Origin: Paracoccus aminovorans
GTDB taxonomy: Bacteria; Pseudomonadota; Alphaproteobacteria; Rhodobacterales; Rhodobacteraceae
DNA length: 64,000 bases
Direction: 5' to 3'
Assembly: GCF_900005615.1 (NCBI RefSeq)
Contig: NZ_LN832562.1
Span: 310,001 to 374,000, forward strand
Shown here: positions 48,356 to 58,017 of the stretch, piece after piece
Numbering within the stretch: position 1 is the stretch's first letter
Layout: every line of letters starts with the position of its first letter
Position numbers and translations under genes: made by a program
The notes under the pieces: generated by a model
Databases searched by the model: none
Told to the model about the DNA's origin: nothing
The model's input: the letters and a program-made list of their open reading frames with translations, nothing else

Positions 48356-49695
48356 TCCGTTCCATCCGCTGGCGGCTGGTGCTGGCGGCGGGACTCGCCA
48401 TCGCGCTGGCGCTGGCGCTGTCGGGCCTGGGCCTGTCGGTGCTGTTCGAGCGCCATGTCGAGCGCGTCGCCGCCGCCGACCTGCAAGCCCGGGCCCTGGC
48501 CCTTGTCGCCATGGTCGAGCCCGGCCGCGCCGCGGGTCCCGCCCTGCGTCCGCCGCCCGAGGATCCGCTTTATGACCAGCCCTTCTCGGGTCATTATTGG
48601 CAGGTGATGCTGGGTGACGAGATGCGCCGCTCGCGCTCGCTCTGGGATTATACGCTGCCCACGACAGAGGCCGCGCCGGCTCCGGGACAAAGCCGGGTGC
48701 GGGTGCTGCCCGGCCCGCGCGGCGAGGACCTGCTGGCGGTCGAGCAAAGCCTGTCGGTCGGGCAGGGCGCCCGGGCGGTGCCGCTGCGCATCCTGGTGGC
48801 CGAGGATCGCAGCCAGCTGGCGCTGGCGAAACAGGGCTTCCTGGGCGATTTTCTGCCCTATCTGGCGCTGCTGGGGGCGGCGCTGGTGCTGGCCAGCTGG
48901 GTGCAGATCACCGTCGGGCTGCGGCCGCTGGCCCAGGTCGGCGCCCGCGTCGCCGGCCTGGTTTCGGGCGCGCGGCCGCGCATCGGCCTGGATCTGCCGA
49001 CCGAGGTGATCCCGCTTGCCACACAGATCGACCGCCTGCTGGACGCCCGGGACGAGGAACTCGGCCGCGCCCGCGCCCGCGCCGCCAATCTGGCCCATGG
49101 CTTCAAGACGCCGCTGCAGGCGCTTCTGGGCGATGCCGCGCAGTTGCGTGGCCGCGGCGAGGCCGAGATCGCCCGCAGCATCGAAACCATCGCGACCGAG
49201 ATGCGCCGCCATGTCGACCGCGAACTGGCCCGCGCCCGCATCCAGACCCAGCACCCGCCCGCGGGCGCCGCCCCCGGGCCGATCGCAGCCAAGCTGATCG
49301 GCGTATTGCGGCGCACGCCCAAGGGCGCCGAACTCGACTGGCGGCTCGACGCCCCGCCGGGTCCCCTGGCCCGCATCGACTCCGGCGACCTGACCGAGGC
49401 GATGGGCGCGCTGATGGAAAACGCCATGCGCCACGCCCGCGACAGCGTCCGGGTCTCGGTGGGCCTCGATACCGGCCGCGTGGTGATCGCCATCCGCGAC
49501 GACGGCCCCGGCGTGCCCGAGCCGCATCTGGCGGCGCTGACCCGGCGCGGCCTCAGCCTGGATCCCTCGGGCGAGGGGCAGGGCATCGGCCTTGCCGTGG
49601 TCTCGGACATCGCCGACGCCGCGCAGGGCGAGCTGCGCCTGCTGAACGCCGATCCCGGATTCCTGGCCGAACTGCGCTTCGACGCGCTGCCCTGA
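48352..49695 (+). CDS. Sensor histidine kinase
   Basis: A 447-residue PhoQ/QseC-like sensor. A membrane helix at residues 6-28 and another near 165-185 enclose a periplasmic sensor. HAMP-like linker follows, then the phospho-acceptor His near residue 249 (LAHGFKTPL), the N box ALMENAMRHA, and the G boxes RDDGPGVPEPH and GEGQGIGLAVV. The start is GTG, coupled to the regulator. The signal is unknown; a divalent cation or acid is possible given the calcium-binding RTX neighbour. Confidence 0.92.
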   Translation: MIRSIRWRLVLAAGLAIALALALSGLGLSVLFERHVERVAAADLQARALALVAMVEPGRAAGPALRPPPEDPLYDQPFSGHYWQVMLGDEMRRSRSLWDYTLPTTEAAPAPGQSRVRVLPGPRGEDLLAVEQSLSVGQGARAVPLRILVAEDRSQLALAKQGFLGDFLPYLALLGAALVLASWVQITVGLRPLAQVGARVAGLVSGARPRIGLDLPTEVIPLATQIDRLLDARDEELGRARARAANLAHGFKTPLQALLGDAAQLRGRGEAEIARSIETIATEMRRHVDRELARARIQTQHPPAGAAPGPIAAKLIGVLRRTPKGAELDWRLDAPPGPLARIDSGDLTEAMGALMENAMRHARDSVRVSVGLDTGRVVIAIRDDGPGVPEPHLAALTRRGLSLDPSGEGQGIGLAVVSDIADAAQGELRLLNADPGFLAELRFDALP

Positions 49696-49750
49696 TCACC
49701 TTCGCCGCTTTTCGGATACCCCGGCGGCGGTGCTGCCGAGGCGCACCCGG

Positions 49751-50596
49751 TCAGGGCAGCGCCACCGCGACATTGTCGATCAGCCGCACCCCGTCCAGCC
49801 AGGCCGCGACCAGCAGCCGCGCCGGCCGGCCGCGCTGCGCCGGCCCCAGCGTCTCGCCGTCGCGCAGCTCCAGATATTCGACCGGGCCGATGCCCTTGGC
49901 CTCAAGCCCCGCCCGGGCCGCCTCCAGAACGGCGCCGGGCGTCTCGCCGGCCTCGATCCGCCCCGCCGCCGCGAACAGCGCCTGCGGCAGCGCCGCGGCG
50001 CGGGCGCGGGCATCGGGCGCCAGGCGCTGATTGCGCGAGGACAGCGCCAGCCCGTCCTCGGCCCGCACGCAGGGGCAGGGCACGATCTCGGCCGGTAGTT
50101 TCAGATCCGCGACCAGCCGGCGCACCAGCTGCAACTGCTGCCAGTCCTTCTCGCCGAAATAGGCGCGGTCGGCCTGGGTCATGTTCAGCAGGATCGCGAC
50201 CACGGTCGCCACGCCGTCGAAATGGCCGGGCCGATGCGTGCCCTCCAGCGGCGCGGTCACGCCGGAAACCGAAATCACCGTGGCATGGTCCGGCGGATAG
50301 ACCTCGGCCCCCTCGGGCACGAACAGCGCATCGACCCCCAGCGGGGCCAGCAGCGCGGCGTCGGCATGTTCGGTGCGGGGATATTTGGCGAAATCCTCGG
50401 CATTGTTGAACTGGCGCGGGTTCACGAACAGGGTCACGATCACCCGGTCGCAGCCGGCTTTCGCAGCGCGGACCAGGCTCAGGTGGCCGTCATGCAGGGC
50501 GCCCATGGTCGGAACGATGCCGATGCTTTCGCCGGCGGCCTTCCAGGCGCGGATCCTGCCGCGCAGATCGGCCAGCGGCCGGACGATGGCGGTCAT
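49751..50596 (-). CDS. panC: Pantothenate synthetase
   Basis: A 281-residue enzyme joining pantoate and beta-alanine with ATP. Signatures are [16 protein letters not shown] (HIGH-like), [30 protein letters not shown] and LALSSRN (KMSKS-like). The ATG overlaps the panB stop as ATGA, so panB-panC form one translationally coupled operon. Confidence 0.97.
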   Translation of the reverse strand: MTAIVRPLADLRGRIRAWKAAGESIGIVPTMGALHDGHLSLVRAAKAGCDRVIVTLFVNPRQFNNAEDFAKYPRTEHADAALLAPLGVDALFVPEGAEVYPPDHATVISVSGVTAPLEGTHRPGHFDGVATVVAILLNMTQADRAYFGEKDWQQLQLVRRLVADLKLPAEIVPCPCVRAEDGLALSSRNQRLAPDARARAAALPQALFAAAGRIEAGETPGAVLEAARAGLEAKGIGPVEYLELRDGETLGPAQRGRPARLLVAAWLDGVRLIDNVAVALP

Positions 50597-51423
50597 TCCG
50601 GGTTGCCCTCGCCGAAGACATGTTCGGGACCGGGGAAGGCGCGGGCGCGCACCTCGTCGGCATAGGCGGCGATGCCGGCCTCGGCGCTGGCGCCCAGCTC
50701 GGCATAGCGCTTGACGAATTTGGGCCGGAATTCCGAGAACAGACCCAGCATGTCGTCGATGACCAGCACCTGCCCGTCGCAATCCACGCCGGCGCCGATG
50801 CCGATGGTCGGCACCGCGATCTCTTGCGTGATGCGCCGGCCCAGGGCTGCGGGCAGTTTCTCCAGCACCACGGCGAAAGCCCCGGCATCGGCCAGCGTCC
50901 CGGCATCGACCAGGATGCGGTCGGCCTCGTGATGGCTGCGGCCCTGCACCTTGTAGCCGCCCAGCGTGTTCACCGATTGCGGCGTCAGCCCGACATGACC
51001 CATGACCGGGATGCCCCGCGCCACCAGAAAGGCCACGGTTTCGGCCATGTGCCGCCCGCCCTCCAGCTTGACCGCCTGGCAGCCGGTCTCGGCCATCAGC
51101 CGCGCCGCGTTGCGGAAGGCCTGTTCGGGGCCTTCCTCATAGCTGCCGAAGGGCATGTCGACGACGATGCAGGCCCGGCTGCTGCCCCGCGCCACCGCCT
51201 TGCCGTGCAGGATCATCATCTCCATGGTCACGCCCAGGGTCGAGGGCAGGCCGTGCAGCACCATCCCCACGCTGTCGCCGACCAGCGCCACGTCGCAATG
51301 CGCGTCCACCAGCTGGGCCATCGGCGTGGTATAGGCGGTCAGGCAGACCACGGGCTCGACGCCCTTGCGGGCACGGATGTCGCCTGGGCTCAAGCGGCCC
51401 TTGCGTTCGGGGGTGGCACTCAT
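50593..51423 (-). CDS. panB: 3-methyl-2-oxobutanoate hydroxymethyltransferase
   Basis: A 276-residue TIM-barrel enzyme that makes ketopantoate from alpha-ketoisovalerate and methylene-tetrahydrofolate. Typical blocks are [42 protein letters not shown] and [19 protein letters not shown] precedes the start at 51423. It leads the panBC operon. Confidence 0.97.
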   Translation of the reverse strand: MSATPERKGRLSPGDIRARKGVEPVVCLTAYTTPMAQLVDAHCDVALVGDSVGMVLHGLPSTLGVTMEMMILHGKAVARGSSRACIVVDMPFGSYEEGPEQAFRNAARLMAETGCQAVKLEGGRHMAETVAFLVARGIPVMGHVGLTPQSVNTLGGYKVQGRSHHEADRILVDAGTLADAGAFAVVLEKLPAALGRRITQEIAVPTIGIGAGVDCDGQVLVIDDMLGLFSEFRPKFVKRYAELGASAEAGIAAYADEVRARAFPGPEHVFGEGNPE

Positions 51424-51832
51424 GTCTTTCCTCCCTGGTCCACGGCCGGTGCCGGAATATTGGATTCGCACCCGGTTGTCTCGCAATAAATGGGCCGCCG
51501 CCACCCGGCGGGAGGGGCGGTTCGAGAGAAATTCTATAATTTCCTTGCGAAATAAATTGTTTGCAGAGCAATCCAACAATCCCGTAGGGAATATAGGGCC
51601 TGCCTTTGGTTCACTTGTCAGCACGGAGCAGAGCTGCGCCAGACAAATGCCAATAAAATATATTGATATATTTCAATATATTAATATGTATTTATGATGT
51701 TAACCTGGACAAGATGGCCAAGGTCACCTTCCTTGACACGGCGGGGCGCAGCGCCTACTGCGCGGGCAGGCTCCGCGCGGGCCGTTTCACGCAGATGCCG
51801 CCTTGGCGCGGCAAGTTCCTCGGGATCGAGAC
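51424..51832. other. AT-rich gap between panB and argC
   Basis: This 409-bp divergent promoter region is unusually AT-rich at 51535-51710. It contains a near-palindrome around 51660-51685 (ATATATTGA and TCAATATAT). TTGACA at 51733-51738 could be a -35 for argC. The motif TTTCAATATATT recurs near 56694. Confidence 0.45.
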
Positions 51833-52861
51833 ATGACGCTGAAAGCTGCCATCCTGGGCGCCTCGGGCTATACGGGCGCCGAACTCGTGCGGATCCTCGC
51901 CACGCATCCCGCGATCGAGGTCGCGGCGCTGTCGGCCGATCGCAAGGCGGGGCAGGGCTATGACGAGGTCTTTCCGCATCTGCGCCACCTGAAACTGCCA
52001 AAGCTGGTCCGGATGGAAGAGATCGACTTCTCGGCCATCGACCTGGTGTTCTGCGCCTTGCCACATGGCCTCAGCCAGCCGCTGGTCGGGCAGATCCCCG
52101 GCCATGTGAAGATCGTCGACCTGGGCGCCGATTTCCGGCTGCGCGACCCGGCGGAATACAAGAAATGGTACGGGCTCGACCATGCCGCGCCCGAGGTGCA
52201 GCCGCAGGCGGTCTATGGCCTGACCGAATTCTATCGCGACCAGATCAAGGGCGCGCGGCTGGTCGCCGGCACCGGCTGCAATGCCGCAACGGTGCAATTC
52301 GCGCTGCGGCCGCTGATCGGATCGGGGCTGGTCGACCTCGACGACATCATCTGCGACCTGAAGAACGGCGTGTCCGGGGCAGGGCGCTCGCTCAAGGAAA
52401 ACATGCTGTTCGCCGAACGCTCCGAGGATGTGGCCGGCTATTCCCAGGGCGGCAAGCACCGCCACCTGGGCGAGTTCGACCAGGAGTTCTCGCTGCTGGC
52501 CGGCCGGCCGGTGCAGATCCAGTTCACCCCGCACCTGGTCCCGGTGAACCGCGGCATCCTGGCATCCTGCTATCTGAAGGGCGAGCCGCAGGCGGTCCAT
52601 GCCGCGCTGGCCCATGCTTATGCCGACGAGCCCTTTATCGTGGTGCTGCCCTTCGGCCAGCTGCCGGCGATGGCGCATGTGCAGGGCTCGAACTTCTGCC
52701 ATATCGGCGTGACCGGGGATCGGATCTCGGGCCGCACGCTGGTGGTCTCGACTCTGGACAACCTCTGCAAGGGCTCCTCGGGGCAGGCGGTGCAGAACGC
52801 GAACCTGATGCTGGGCCTGCCCGAGACCGAGGGGCTGATGCTGGCGCCGATCTTCCCCTGA
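51833..52861 (+). CDS. argC: N-acetyl-gamma-glutamyl-phosphate reductase
   Basis: A 342-residue NADPH-dependent enzyme of arginine synthesis, reducing N-acetylglutamyl phosphate to the semialdehyde. The cofactor loop is [12 protein letters not shown]; catalytic Cys149 lies in [10 protein letters not shown]; a conserved [11 protein letters not shown] block follows. The start at 51833 fits homology. Confidence 0.96.
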   Translation: MTLKAAILGASGYTGAELVRILATHPAIEVAALSADRKAGQGYDEVFPHLRHLKLPKLVRMEEIDFSAIDLVFCALPHGLSQPLVGQIPGHVKIVDLGADFRLRDPAEYKKWYGLDHAAPEVQPQAVYGLTEFYRDQIKGARLVAGTGCNAATVQFALRPLIGSGLVDLDDIICDLKNGVSGAGRSLKENMLFAERSEDVAGYSQGGKHRHLGEFDQEFSLLAGRPVQIQFTPHLVPVNRGILASCYLKGEPQAVHAALAHAYADEPFIVVLPFGQLPAMAHVQGSNFCHIGVTGDRISGRTLVVSTLDNLCKGSSGQAVQNANLMLGLPETEGLMLAPIFP

Positions 52862-52969
52862 CGCCAGCGGCCTGCGGCGCATTCTTCGGAACTTTCCCGG
52901 GAACCCGGACCCTTCTCCGCGCGTCTTGTTGCCAGAGCGGCGGGTTGTCGCCGCAGAGGAGGAACTGGA

Positions 52970-53137
52970 ATGCATAGCCTGTTTGCGACGGCCGCTTCCG
53001 TCATGGTGCTGGCGCTGGCCGCCTGCGGAAACAATGCCACCGAACGCGCCGCGACAGGCGGCCTCGGCGGCGCGGTGGTGGCGGGACCCGTCGGCGCCGT
53101 GGCCGGGGCCACCGTCGGCGCTGCTACGACCCCGTGA
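52970..53137 (+). CDS. Small glycine-zipper lipoprotein (55 aa)
   Basis: A 55-residue ORF with a strong AGGAGGAA ribosome site. The signal peptide ends in a lipobox (LALAAC, Cys19). The mature peptide is a glycine-zipper-like stretch (residues 30-52, Gly/Ala/Val with small residues every fourth place), resembling entericidin-type or osmotic lipoproteins. It should be anchored in a membrane. No precise function can be given. Confidence 0.75.
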   Translation: MHSLFATAASVMVLALAACGNNATERAATGGLGGAVVAGPVGAVAGATVGAATTP

Positions 53138-53144
53138 GGGCATG

Positions 53145-53171
53145 AAAAAGGGCAGGGCCGTGGCCCCGCCC
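53145..53171 (-). terminator. efp terminator
   Basis: On the minus strand a 10-bp stem with one mismatch (GGGCGGGGCC and GGCCCTGCCC) around a 2-base loop is followed by five Ts. It sits about 20 bp past the efp stop. Confidence 0.75.
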
Positions 53172-53191
53172 GTCATGCGACTCTCAAGACC

Positions 53192-53758
53192 TCAGGCCTT
53201 GGCGCGCTCCACATAGGTCAGATCGGCGGTGTTGATGATGACCTTGGTGCCCACGCCGATATGCGGCGGCACCATGATGCGCACGCCGTTATGCGCCATC
53301 GCCGGCTTGTAGCTGGACGAGGCGGTCTGGCCCTTGACCACCGGCTCGGTCTCGACCACCTCGACGGTGACCTTCTGCGGCAGTTCGATGGCGATGGCGA
53401 CGCCGTTATGCACCTGCAGGAAGACGCTGATGCCGTCCTCCAGAAACACCTTGTCGTCGCCGACCACGTCGGGCGAGACGACGACCTGCTCATAGCTTTC
53501 CGGCTCCATGAAGTGGAAGCCCTCGCCGTCCTCATAGAGGAAATTATAAGCGCGCTCGTCGACATGGGCGCGCTCGACCTGTTCGGTGGTCTTCCAGCGC
53601 TCGGACACCTTGTTGCCGTCCGAGATGCGGCGCAGGTCCACTTGCGTCGTCGGCGTACCCTTGCCGGGGTGGAAGTTGGTCGCCGTCAGGACGACATGAA
53701 GCTTGCCGTCGATCTCGACGACATTGCCTTTGCGGAGGCTGGAGGCGATGACTTTCAA
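53192..53758 (-). CDS. efp: Elongation factor P
   Basis: A 188-residue EF-P, which rescues ribosomes stalled at polyproline. The modified Lys is K33 in the loop [12 protein letters not shown]. The three-barrel layout, [15 protein letters not shown] and the C-terminal [14 protein letters not shown] are typical. Homology puts the start at TTG 53758, with AAGGGAAA upstream; no nearby ATG fits. The ligase gene epmA is divergent, 120 bp away, and an EpmB-type aminomutase is at 44926. Confidence 0.95.
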   Translation of the reverse strand: MKVIASSLRKGNVVEIDGKLHVVLTATNFHPGKGTPTTQVDLRRISDGNKVSERWKTTEQVERAHVDERAYNFLYEDGEGFHFMEPESYEQVVVSPDVVGDDKVFLEDGISVFLQVHNGVAIAIELPQKVTVEVVETEPVVKGQTASSSYKPAMAHNGVRIMVPPHIGVGTKVIINTADLTYVERAKA

Positions 53759-53878
53759 GGCGGTTTCCCTTGCCTGCTTTTCAAATTCCGACGCGCCGGC
53801 TATGCCGGCGATGATGGTTTCCCTTAGCGCCTCGCGCGGCTTTGCGCCAGTCGCAAGCAGCGAAAAACGAGGTCTGCG

Positions 53879-54922
53879 ATGAAAACCGCCCCTGAAACGC
53901 CCTGGTGGGACCGCGACCGCCACGCTGGCCGCCGGCCCTTGCTGCTGGCCCGCAACCGCATCCAGCGCGCACTCCGCGACTGGCTCGACGCCCAGGGTTT
54001 CACCGAGGTCGATCCGCTGGCCTTGGTCGTGAGTCCCGGAAACGAGGCGCATCTGCACGCTTTCGAGACCCGGCAGATCGGCAATGACGGCCAGCCTCGG
54101 CCGATGTATCTGCACACCAGCCCGGAGTTCGCCATGAAGAAGCTGCTGGCGGCGGGCGAGGCGCGTATTTTCGCCTTCAGCCATGTCTGGCGCAACCGCG
54201 AGCGCGGCCGGCTGCACAGCCCCGAGTTCTGCATGCTGGAATGGTATCGCGCCGGACAGGATTATCGCGTTCTTTTCGAGGATTGCTCGCAATACCTCAG
54301 GCTAGCGGCCGAAGGTGCGGGGGCGAAAGTGCTGCGGTTCCGGCAGGCGGAATGCGATCCCTTTGCCGCTCCGCAGGTAATGAGCGTGGCCGAGGCCTTT
54401 CGCGAATATGCCGGCATCGACCTGCTGGCGACCTGCGACGGCGCCGAGACCGATGCCGCCGCGCTGCGCGCCCAGGCCGAGGGGCAGGGCATCCGCCTTG
54501 GCATCGACGACACTTGGTCCGACATGCTGTCGCGGATCCTCGTCGAGAAAGTCGAGCCGCATCTGGGCCACGGCCGGCCGCTGATCCTGGACCGCTATCC
54601 GGCCGCCGAGGCCGCGCTGGCCCGACCGGCCGGCGACGAGCCGCGCGAGGCCGAACGGTTCGAGCTTTACGCCTGCGGCGTCGAACTGGCGAACGGCTTC
54701 GGCGAGTTGACAGATCCCGCCGAACAGCGCCGCCGCTTCGAGATGGAGATGCAGGAAAAGGCCCGAATCTACGGTGAGCGTTATCCGCTGGACGAGGATT
54801 TCCTGGCGGCCTTGGCGCAGATGCCGCCGGCCTCGGGTTGCGCCCTGGGGTTTGACCGGCTGGTGATGCTGGCAACCGGCGCGCCGCGCATCGACGAGGT
54901 CGTCTGGACACCAATCATGTAA
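53879..54922 (+). CDS. epmA: EF-P lysyl-lysine ligase (GenX/PoxA/YjeA)
   Basis: A 347-residue class II lysyl-tRNA-synthetase-like enzyme without an anticodon domain. It attaches (R)-beta-lysine to EF-P. Motif 2 is [20 protein letters not shown] with EWYRAG; motif 3 is [25 protein letters not shown] and [17 protein letters not shown] are family-specific. It is divergent from its substrate gene efp. Confidence 0.95.
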   Translation: MKTAPETPWWDRDRHAGRRPLLLARNRIQRALRDWLDAQGFTEVDPLALVVSPGNEAHLHAFETRQIGNDGQPRPMYLHTSPEFAMKKLLAAGEARIFAFSHVWRNRERGRLHSPEFCMLEWYRAGQDYRVLFEDCSQYLRLAAEGAGAKVLRFRQAECDPFAAPQVMSVAEAFREYAGIDLLATCDGAETDAAALRAQAEGQGIRLGIDDTWSDMLSRILVEKVEPHLGHGRPLILDRYPAAEAALARPAGDEPREAERFELYACGVELANGFGELTDPAEQRRRFEMEMQEKARIYGERYPLDEDFLAALAQMPPASGCALGFDRLVMLATGAPRIDEVVWTPIM

Positions 54923-55069
54923 TAACAGCATATTGTGCTCGATATATGATTTGCTTTCGAGACGAATTCAAGGACAGGATGCGCGACGCATTGCCACCAC
55001 CGTGATTTCGCCTTTCGGCCCGATCACGGGAACGCTAGGTTGAAGAAAACACATGCGCGAGGGCAGGGA

Positions 55070-56350
55070 ATGCGGGTTTCATTGCGACTGACGGCCACGT
55101 TGACGGCTTTGGCCTTGGTTCTGGGCGGATGCAGCGGCGGGATGTATTCCCCGCGCGGCGGCGTGCCGCAGCAGAGCCAGGAGATCAAATGGGGCCGCAA
55201 CCAGAACCCGCTGGCTGCCAAGGTTGCCGGGCTGAACCAGTGGATCGCCGGCTTCAAGGCCAATGCGCGCGCCCAGGGCATCAGCGACAGCACGCTGGAT
55301 TTTGCCTTCCGCGACGTGGTCTACAACCCCGAGGTGGTCAAGCGCAGCCAGAACCAGGCCGAATTCAAGAAATCCCTCTGGGAATACCTGGAAAACGCGG
55401 TCTCGGAAAAGCGCCAGACCAACGGCCGCGCCGCGCTGGGACAATATGGCAGCGTGCTGAGCCGCGTCGAGGCCGCCTATGGCGTCGACAAGGAGATCGT
55501 CACTGCCGTCTGGGGCATGGAATCGACCTATGGTGAGCGGCGCGGCGATCTGCCACTGATCGAGGCGCTGTCCACCTTGTCCTATGAAGGCTATCGCGGC
55601 GACTTCTTCCGCAGCCAGCTGATGGCCTCGCTGAAGATCCTGCAAGCGGGCGACATCGACCCCGCCCACATGACCGGCAGTTGGGCCGGCGCCATGGGCC
55701 ATACCCAGTTCATTCCGACCACATACCTAGCCTATGCCGTTGATTTCACGGGCGATGGCCGCCGCGACATCTGGTCGAACGATCCGTCGGATTCGCTGGC
55801 CTCGACGGCGAATTACCTGGCGAAATCCGGCTGGCAGCCCGGCCTGCCGGCCGCGGTCGAGGTGACGCTGCCCGCCGGTTTCAACACCGGCCTTGCCGGC
55901 AAGGGCAAGCGGCGTTCGGTCTCGGAATGGCAATCGCTGGGCGTCCGCCAAGCCACCTCGCGGCCTTTGCCGCCGGCCGGTGCCTCGACCGAGTTGCTGA
56001 TCCCCGGCGGCGCCGACGGCGCGGCCTTCCTGATCACCCGCAATTTCCATGCCATCCTGCGCTACAACAATGCCGACAGCTATGCGCTGGCGGTGGCGCA
56101 TCTGGCCGACCGGCTGAAAGGCTATCCGGGACTGGCGAACCCGTGGCCGGCCAGCCACCCGGGCCTGCGCATTGAGCAGCGCAAGGAGATGCAGCAACTG
56201 CTGACCGCGCGCGGCTTCGACACCCAGGGCGTGGATGGCAATGTCGGCTCGAACACCATTAACGCGATCCGGGCCTATCAGACCTCGCGCGGGCTGCCGC
56301 CGACCGGCGAGCCTTCGGCTGCGCTGCTGGAGCAGCTTCGCCGCGGCTGA
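55070..56350 (+). CDS. Lytic murein transglycosylase (MltB-type) with peptidoglycan-binding domain
   Basis: A 426-residue lipoprotein (lipobox LVLGGC near residue 20). An SLT_2 domain follows, with catalytic Glu in AVWGMESTYGERRGDLP and the GSWAGAMGHTQFIPTTY block. The C-terminal ~60 residues form a PG_binding_1 domain (LLTARGFDTQGVDGNVG, NAIRAYQTSRGLPPTG). It cleaves peptidoglycan to anhydro-muropeptides. ATG 55070 is preferred over an in-frame TTG at 55040. A strong terminator follows. Confidence 0.93.
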   Translation: MRVSLRLTATLTALALVLGGCSGGMYSPRGGVPQQSQEIKWGRNQNPLAAKVAGLNQWIAGFKANARAQGISDSTLDFAFRDVVYNPEVVKRSQNQAEFKKSLWEYLENAVSEKRQTNGRAALGQYGSVLSRVEAAYGVDKEIVTAVWGMESTYGERRGDLPLIEALSTLSYEGYRGDFFRSQLMASLKILQAGDIDPAHMTGSWAGAMGHTQFIPTTYLAYAVDFTGDGRRDIWSNDPSDSLASTANYLAKSGWQPGLPAAVEVTLPAGFNTGLAGKGKRRSVSEWQSLGVRQATSRPLPPAGASTELLIPGGADGAAFLITRNFHAILRYNNADSYALAVAHLADRLKGYPGLANPWPASHPGLRIEQRKEMQQLLTARGFDTQGVDGNVGSNTINAIRAYQTSRGLPPTGEPSAALLEQLRRG

Positions 56351-56367
56351 GCGGCGCGCGGGAAAAC

Positions 56368-56404
56368 AAAACGGGCGAAGGCCACCACAACCTTCGCCCG
56401 TTTT
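56368..56404 (+). terminator. Rho-independent terminator after the transglycosylase gene
   Basis: A 14-bp perfect stem (56368-56381 with 56391-56404) around a 9-base loop, beginning with four As and ending in four Ts, lies 18 bp past the stop. Confidence 0.88.
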
Positions 56405-57063
56405 CGTCGGGGCGATCGAAAACCGCTTACCACCACAACAAGCTACCGCTGACCGACGCGTTATCCTTGCGCCAATTCGAGGCTGTCGGAAAGCTGGCGA
56501 TTTGGACAGGATGGAAAAGTTGGGGCACAAGTTTAGCTTGTTTATTACATAATACGGATTATCATTCGAGAGGCGCATCACGGTTGTAACCTTTGTCGAA
56601 CAACCGAAATAATGGCCATTCGGGCCTCTTTTTTGTCCTTTCTACAACCATTTCGTGGCCATTGCCGTAGCCGGTCCTAAGCAAAGTCTTTTGATTTCAA
56701 TATATTGATACAAACCGAGCAATCGGTGCCTGCGATCTTGACCCGTCACCCAAGCTCGAAACCGGCCCGTTGACCGCCGTGCCGCCGCTCGGCAAGGTCG
56801 CCTCAATCTCATCCGGAGCGATGGAACGGCCTGAGGGTCGCCGGATCTCGGAAGTTTCCTGATCACCAAGTTTCCGCCGGAAAGCGCCGCTTCTCCGAAC
56901 GGCGGAGCCATGTCTCGAGGGTCGACGCAATGTCGCAACATTAAACCCATCCAGGTTGAGCCGGTCGTCAGCCCGCCTCCCCTGCCCTGACCCACTTCCA
57001 TCCTGTCGGAATCGCCCGGCCGGTTCTCCGGCCGCCGGCCCCGCTTTGCCAAAAGGAATCCTC
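56405..57063. other. Probable left boundary of a genomic island
   Basis: A 660-bp gene-free region where composition drops in GC and the gene content changes from core to accessory. It holds a possible small RNA (next entry) and an AT-rich stretch with TTTCAATATATTGATA near 56694-56709, a motif also seen at ~51670. No tRNA or attachment-site duplication is visible. AAGGA precedes the small ORF at 57064. Confidence 0.4.
56560..56634 (+). ncRNA. Possible small RNA ending in an intrinsic terminator
   Basis: A hairpin (CGGTTGT at 56581-56587 with ACAACCG at 56600-56606) is followed by a GGCC/GGCC mini-stem and TTTTTT (56629-56634). A -10-like CATAAT lies at 56548-56553. No ORF precedes the terminator, so it may end a small RNA. 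The -35 is unconvincing. Confidence 0.3.
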
Positions 57064-57156
57064 ATGTCCTGCATCCCGTTTTACGCGGCTCGCCTCTTCA
57101 ATCCGAGCGATGGCCGAATTGATCTCGATCTCGCCGAAGAGGAGCGCATCCAATGA
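57064..57156 (+). CDS. 30-aa peptide resembling the N-terminus of the nearby AAA ATPase
   Basis: A 30-codon ORF with AAGGA upstream. Its core (IPFYAARLFNPSDGRIDL) matches residues 5-22 of the AAA ATPase at 58018 (IPFIEARFFSANEGRIEL) at most positions. Its stop overlaps the start of the phosphoesterase as ATGA, so translation is coupled. It may be a real docking-type peptide or the relic of a duplicated ATPase gene. Confidence 0.55.
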   Translation: MSCIPFYAARLFNPSDGRIDLDLAEEERIQ

Positions 57157-57941
57157 CCATCCTGATCGTGGCCGACCTGCACCTCGACCTCTGGGCCCGC
57201 GCCGGGCGCAATCCGTTTGCCGGCATCCTGCCGGTGCTGTGTGACCTCGACGCGCTGATCATCGCCGGCGACTTCGCCAATGATCCGCGGCGGAGCTGGT
57301 CCCTGGCACTGTCCCGGCTCGGGCGGCTGGTGCCGCCCGCGCGTATCTGGGTCATTCCCGGCAATCACGACTATTACGGTGCCACGCTCGACGACAATGT
57401 TCTGGCCCGGATCGTAACGGAGGCCGGGGCGAACCTTGCCCAGAAGCGGGTGCTGACTTTCGGCAATTGCCGCCTGCTGTGCTGCACGCTCTGGACAGAC
57501 TTTGCACTGACCGGCGATCCGGAGGCGGCCATGGCCCGCGCCGGGATGGGGATGCTGGACTACGCCCGGATCCGTCGGGCGGAGGGCGGGCTTATCCGCC
57601 CCGAAGACACCATCGCGATCCACCGCGATCATCTCGACTGGCTGACGCGGGAGATCGCCAGGCCCTGGCACGGACAGACCATCGTCGTCACCCATCACGC
57701 CCCAAGCCCGGCGGTCTCCGGTCCGATCTCCAGCATCAGCCCGGCCTTCGCCTCGGATCTTGACGGCTGGATTGAGGCGCGCCGGCCCGACTACTGGTTC
57801 TTCGGTCACACGCACCGACCGCTCTCGGCCCGCATCCGCGGCGCGCCGGTTGTCAACGTCTCGCTCGGCTATCCCGACGAGGTGCCCGAGGGTGGCGAGG
57901 CCGAGCTTCTGCTGCGCGGCCTGATCTTCCCCGGCGCCTGA
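57153..57941 (+). CDS. Calcineurin-type metallophosphoesterase (first)
   Basis: A 262-residue binuclear-metal phosphoesterase with all five blocks: DLH at residues 8-10, GDF in IIAGDFAND, GNHDYYG, HH in VVTHHAPS and GHTH in WFFGHTHRP. Substrate could be a nucleotide, a phosphoprotein or DNA. It is soluble with no signal peptide. It is coupled to the 30-aa ORF and followed after 76 bp by the AAA ATPase gene; a second phosphoesterase lies at 59703. Confidence 0.9.
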   Translation: MTILIVADLHLDLWARAGRNPFAGILPVLCDLDALIIAGDFANDPRRSWSLALSRLGRLVPPARIWVIPGNHDYYGATLDDNVLARIVTEAGANLAQKRVLTFGNCRLLCCTLWTDFALTGDPEAAMARAGMGMLDYARIRRAEGGLIRPEDTIAIHRDHLDWLTREIARPWHGQTIVVTHHAPSPAVSGPISSISPAFASDLDGWIEARRPDYWFFGHTHRPLSARIRGAPVVNVSLGYPDEVPEGGEAELLLRGLIFPGA

Positions 57942-58017
57942 TTCCCATTCTCCCCAACACTTCTTCCCCGGCCGGGCCTCTCCCGACCGACGGCCCCTAC
58001 ATGTCCGGAGTAAACCC

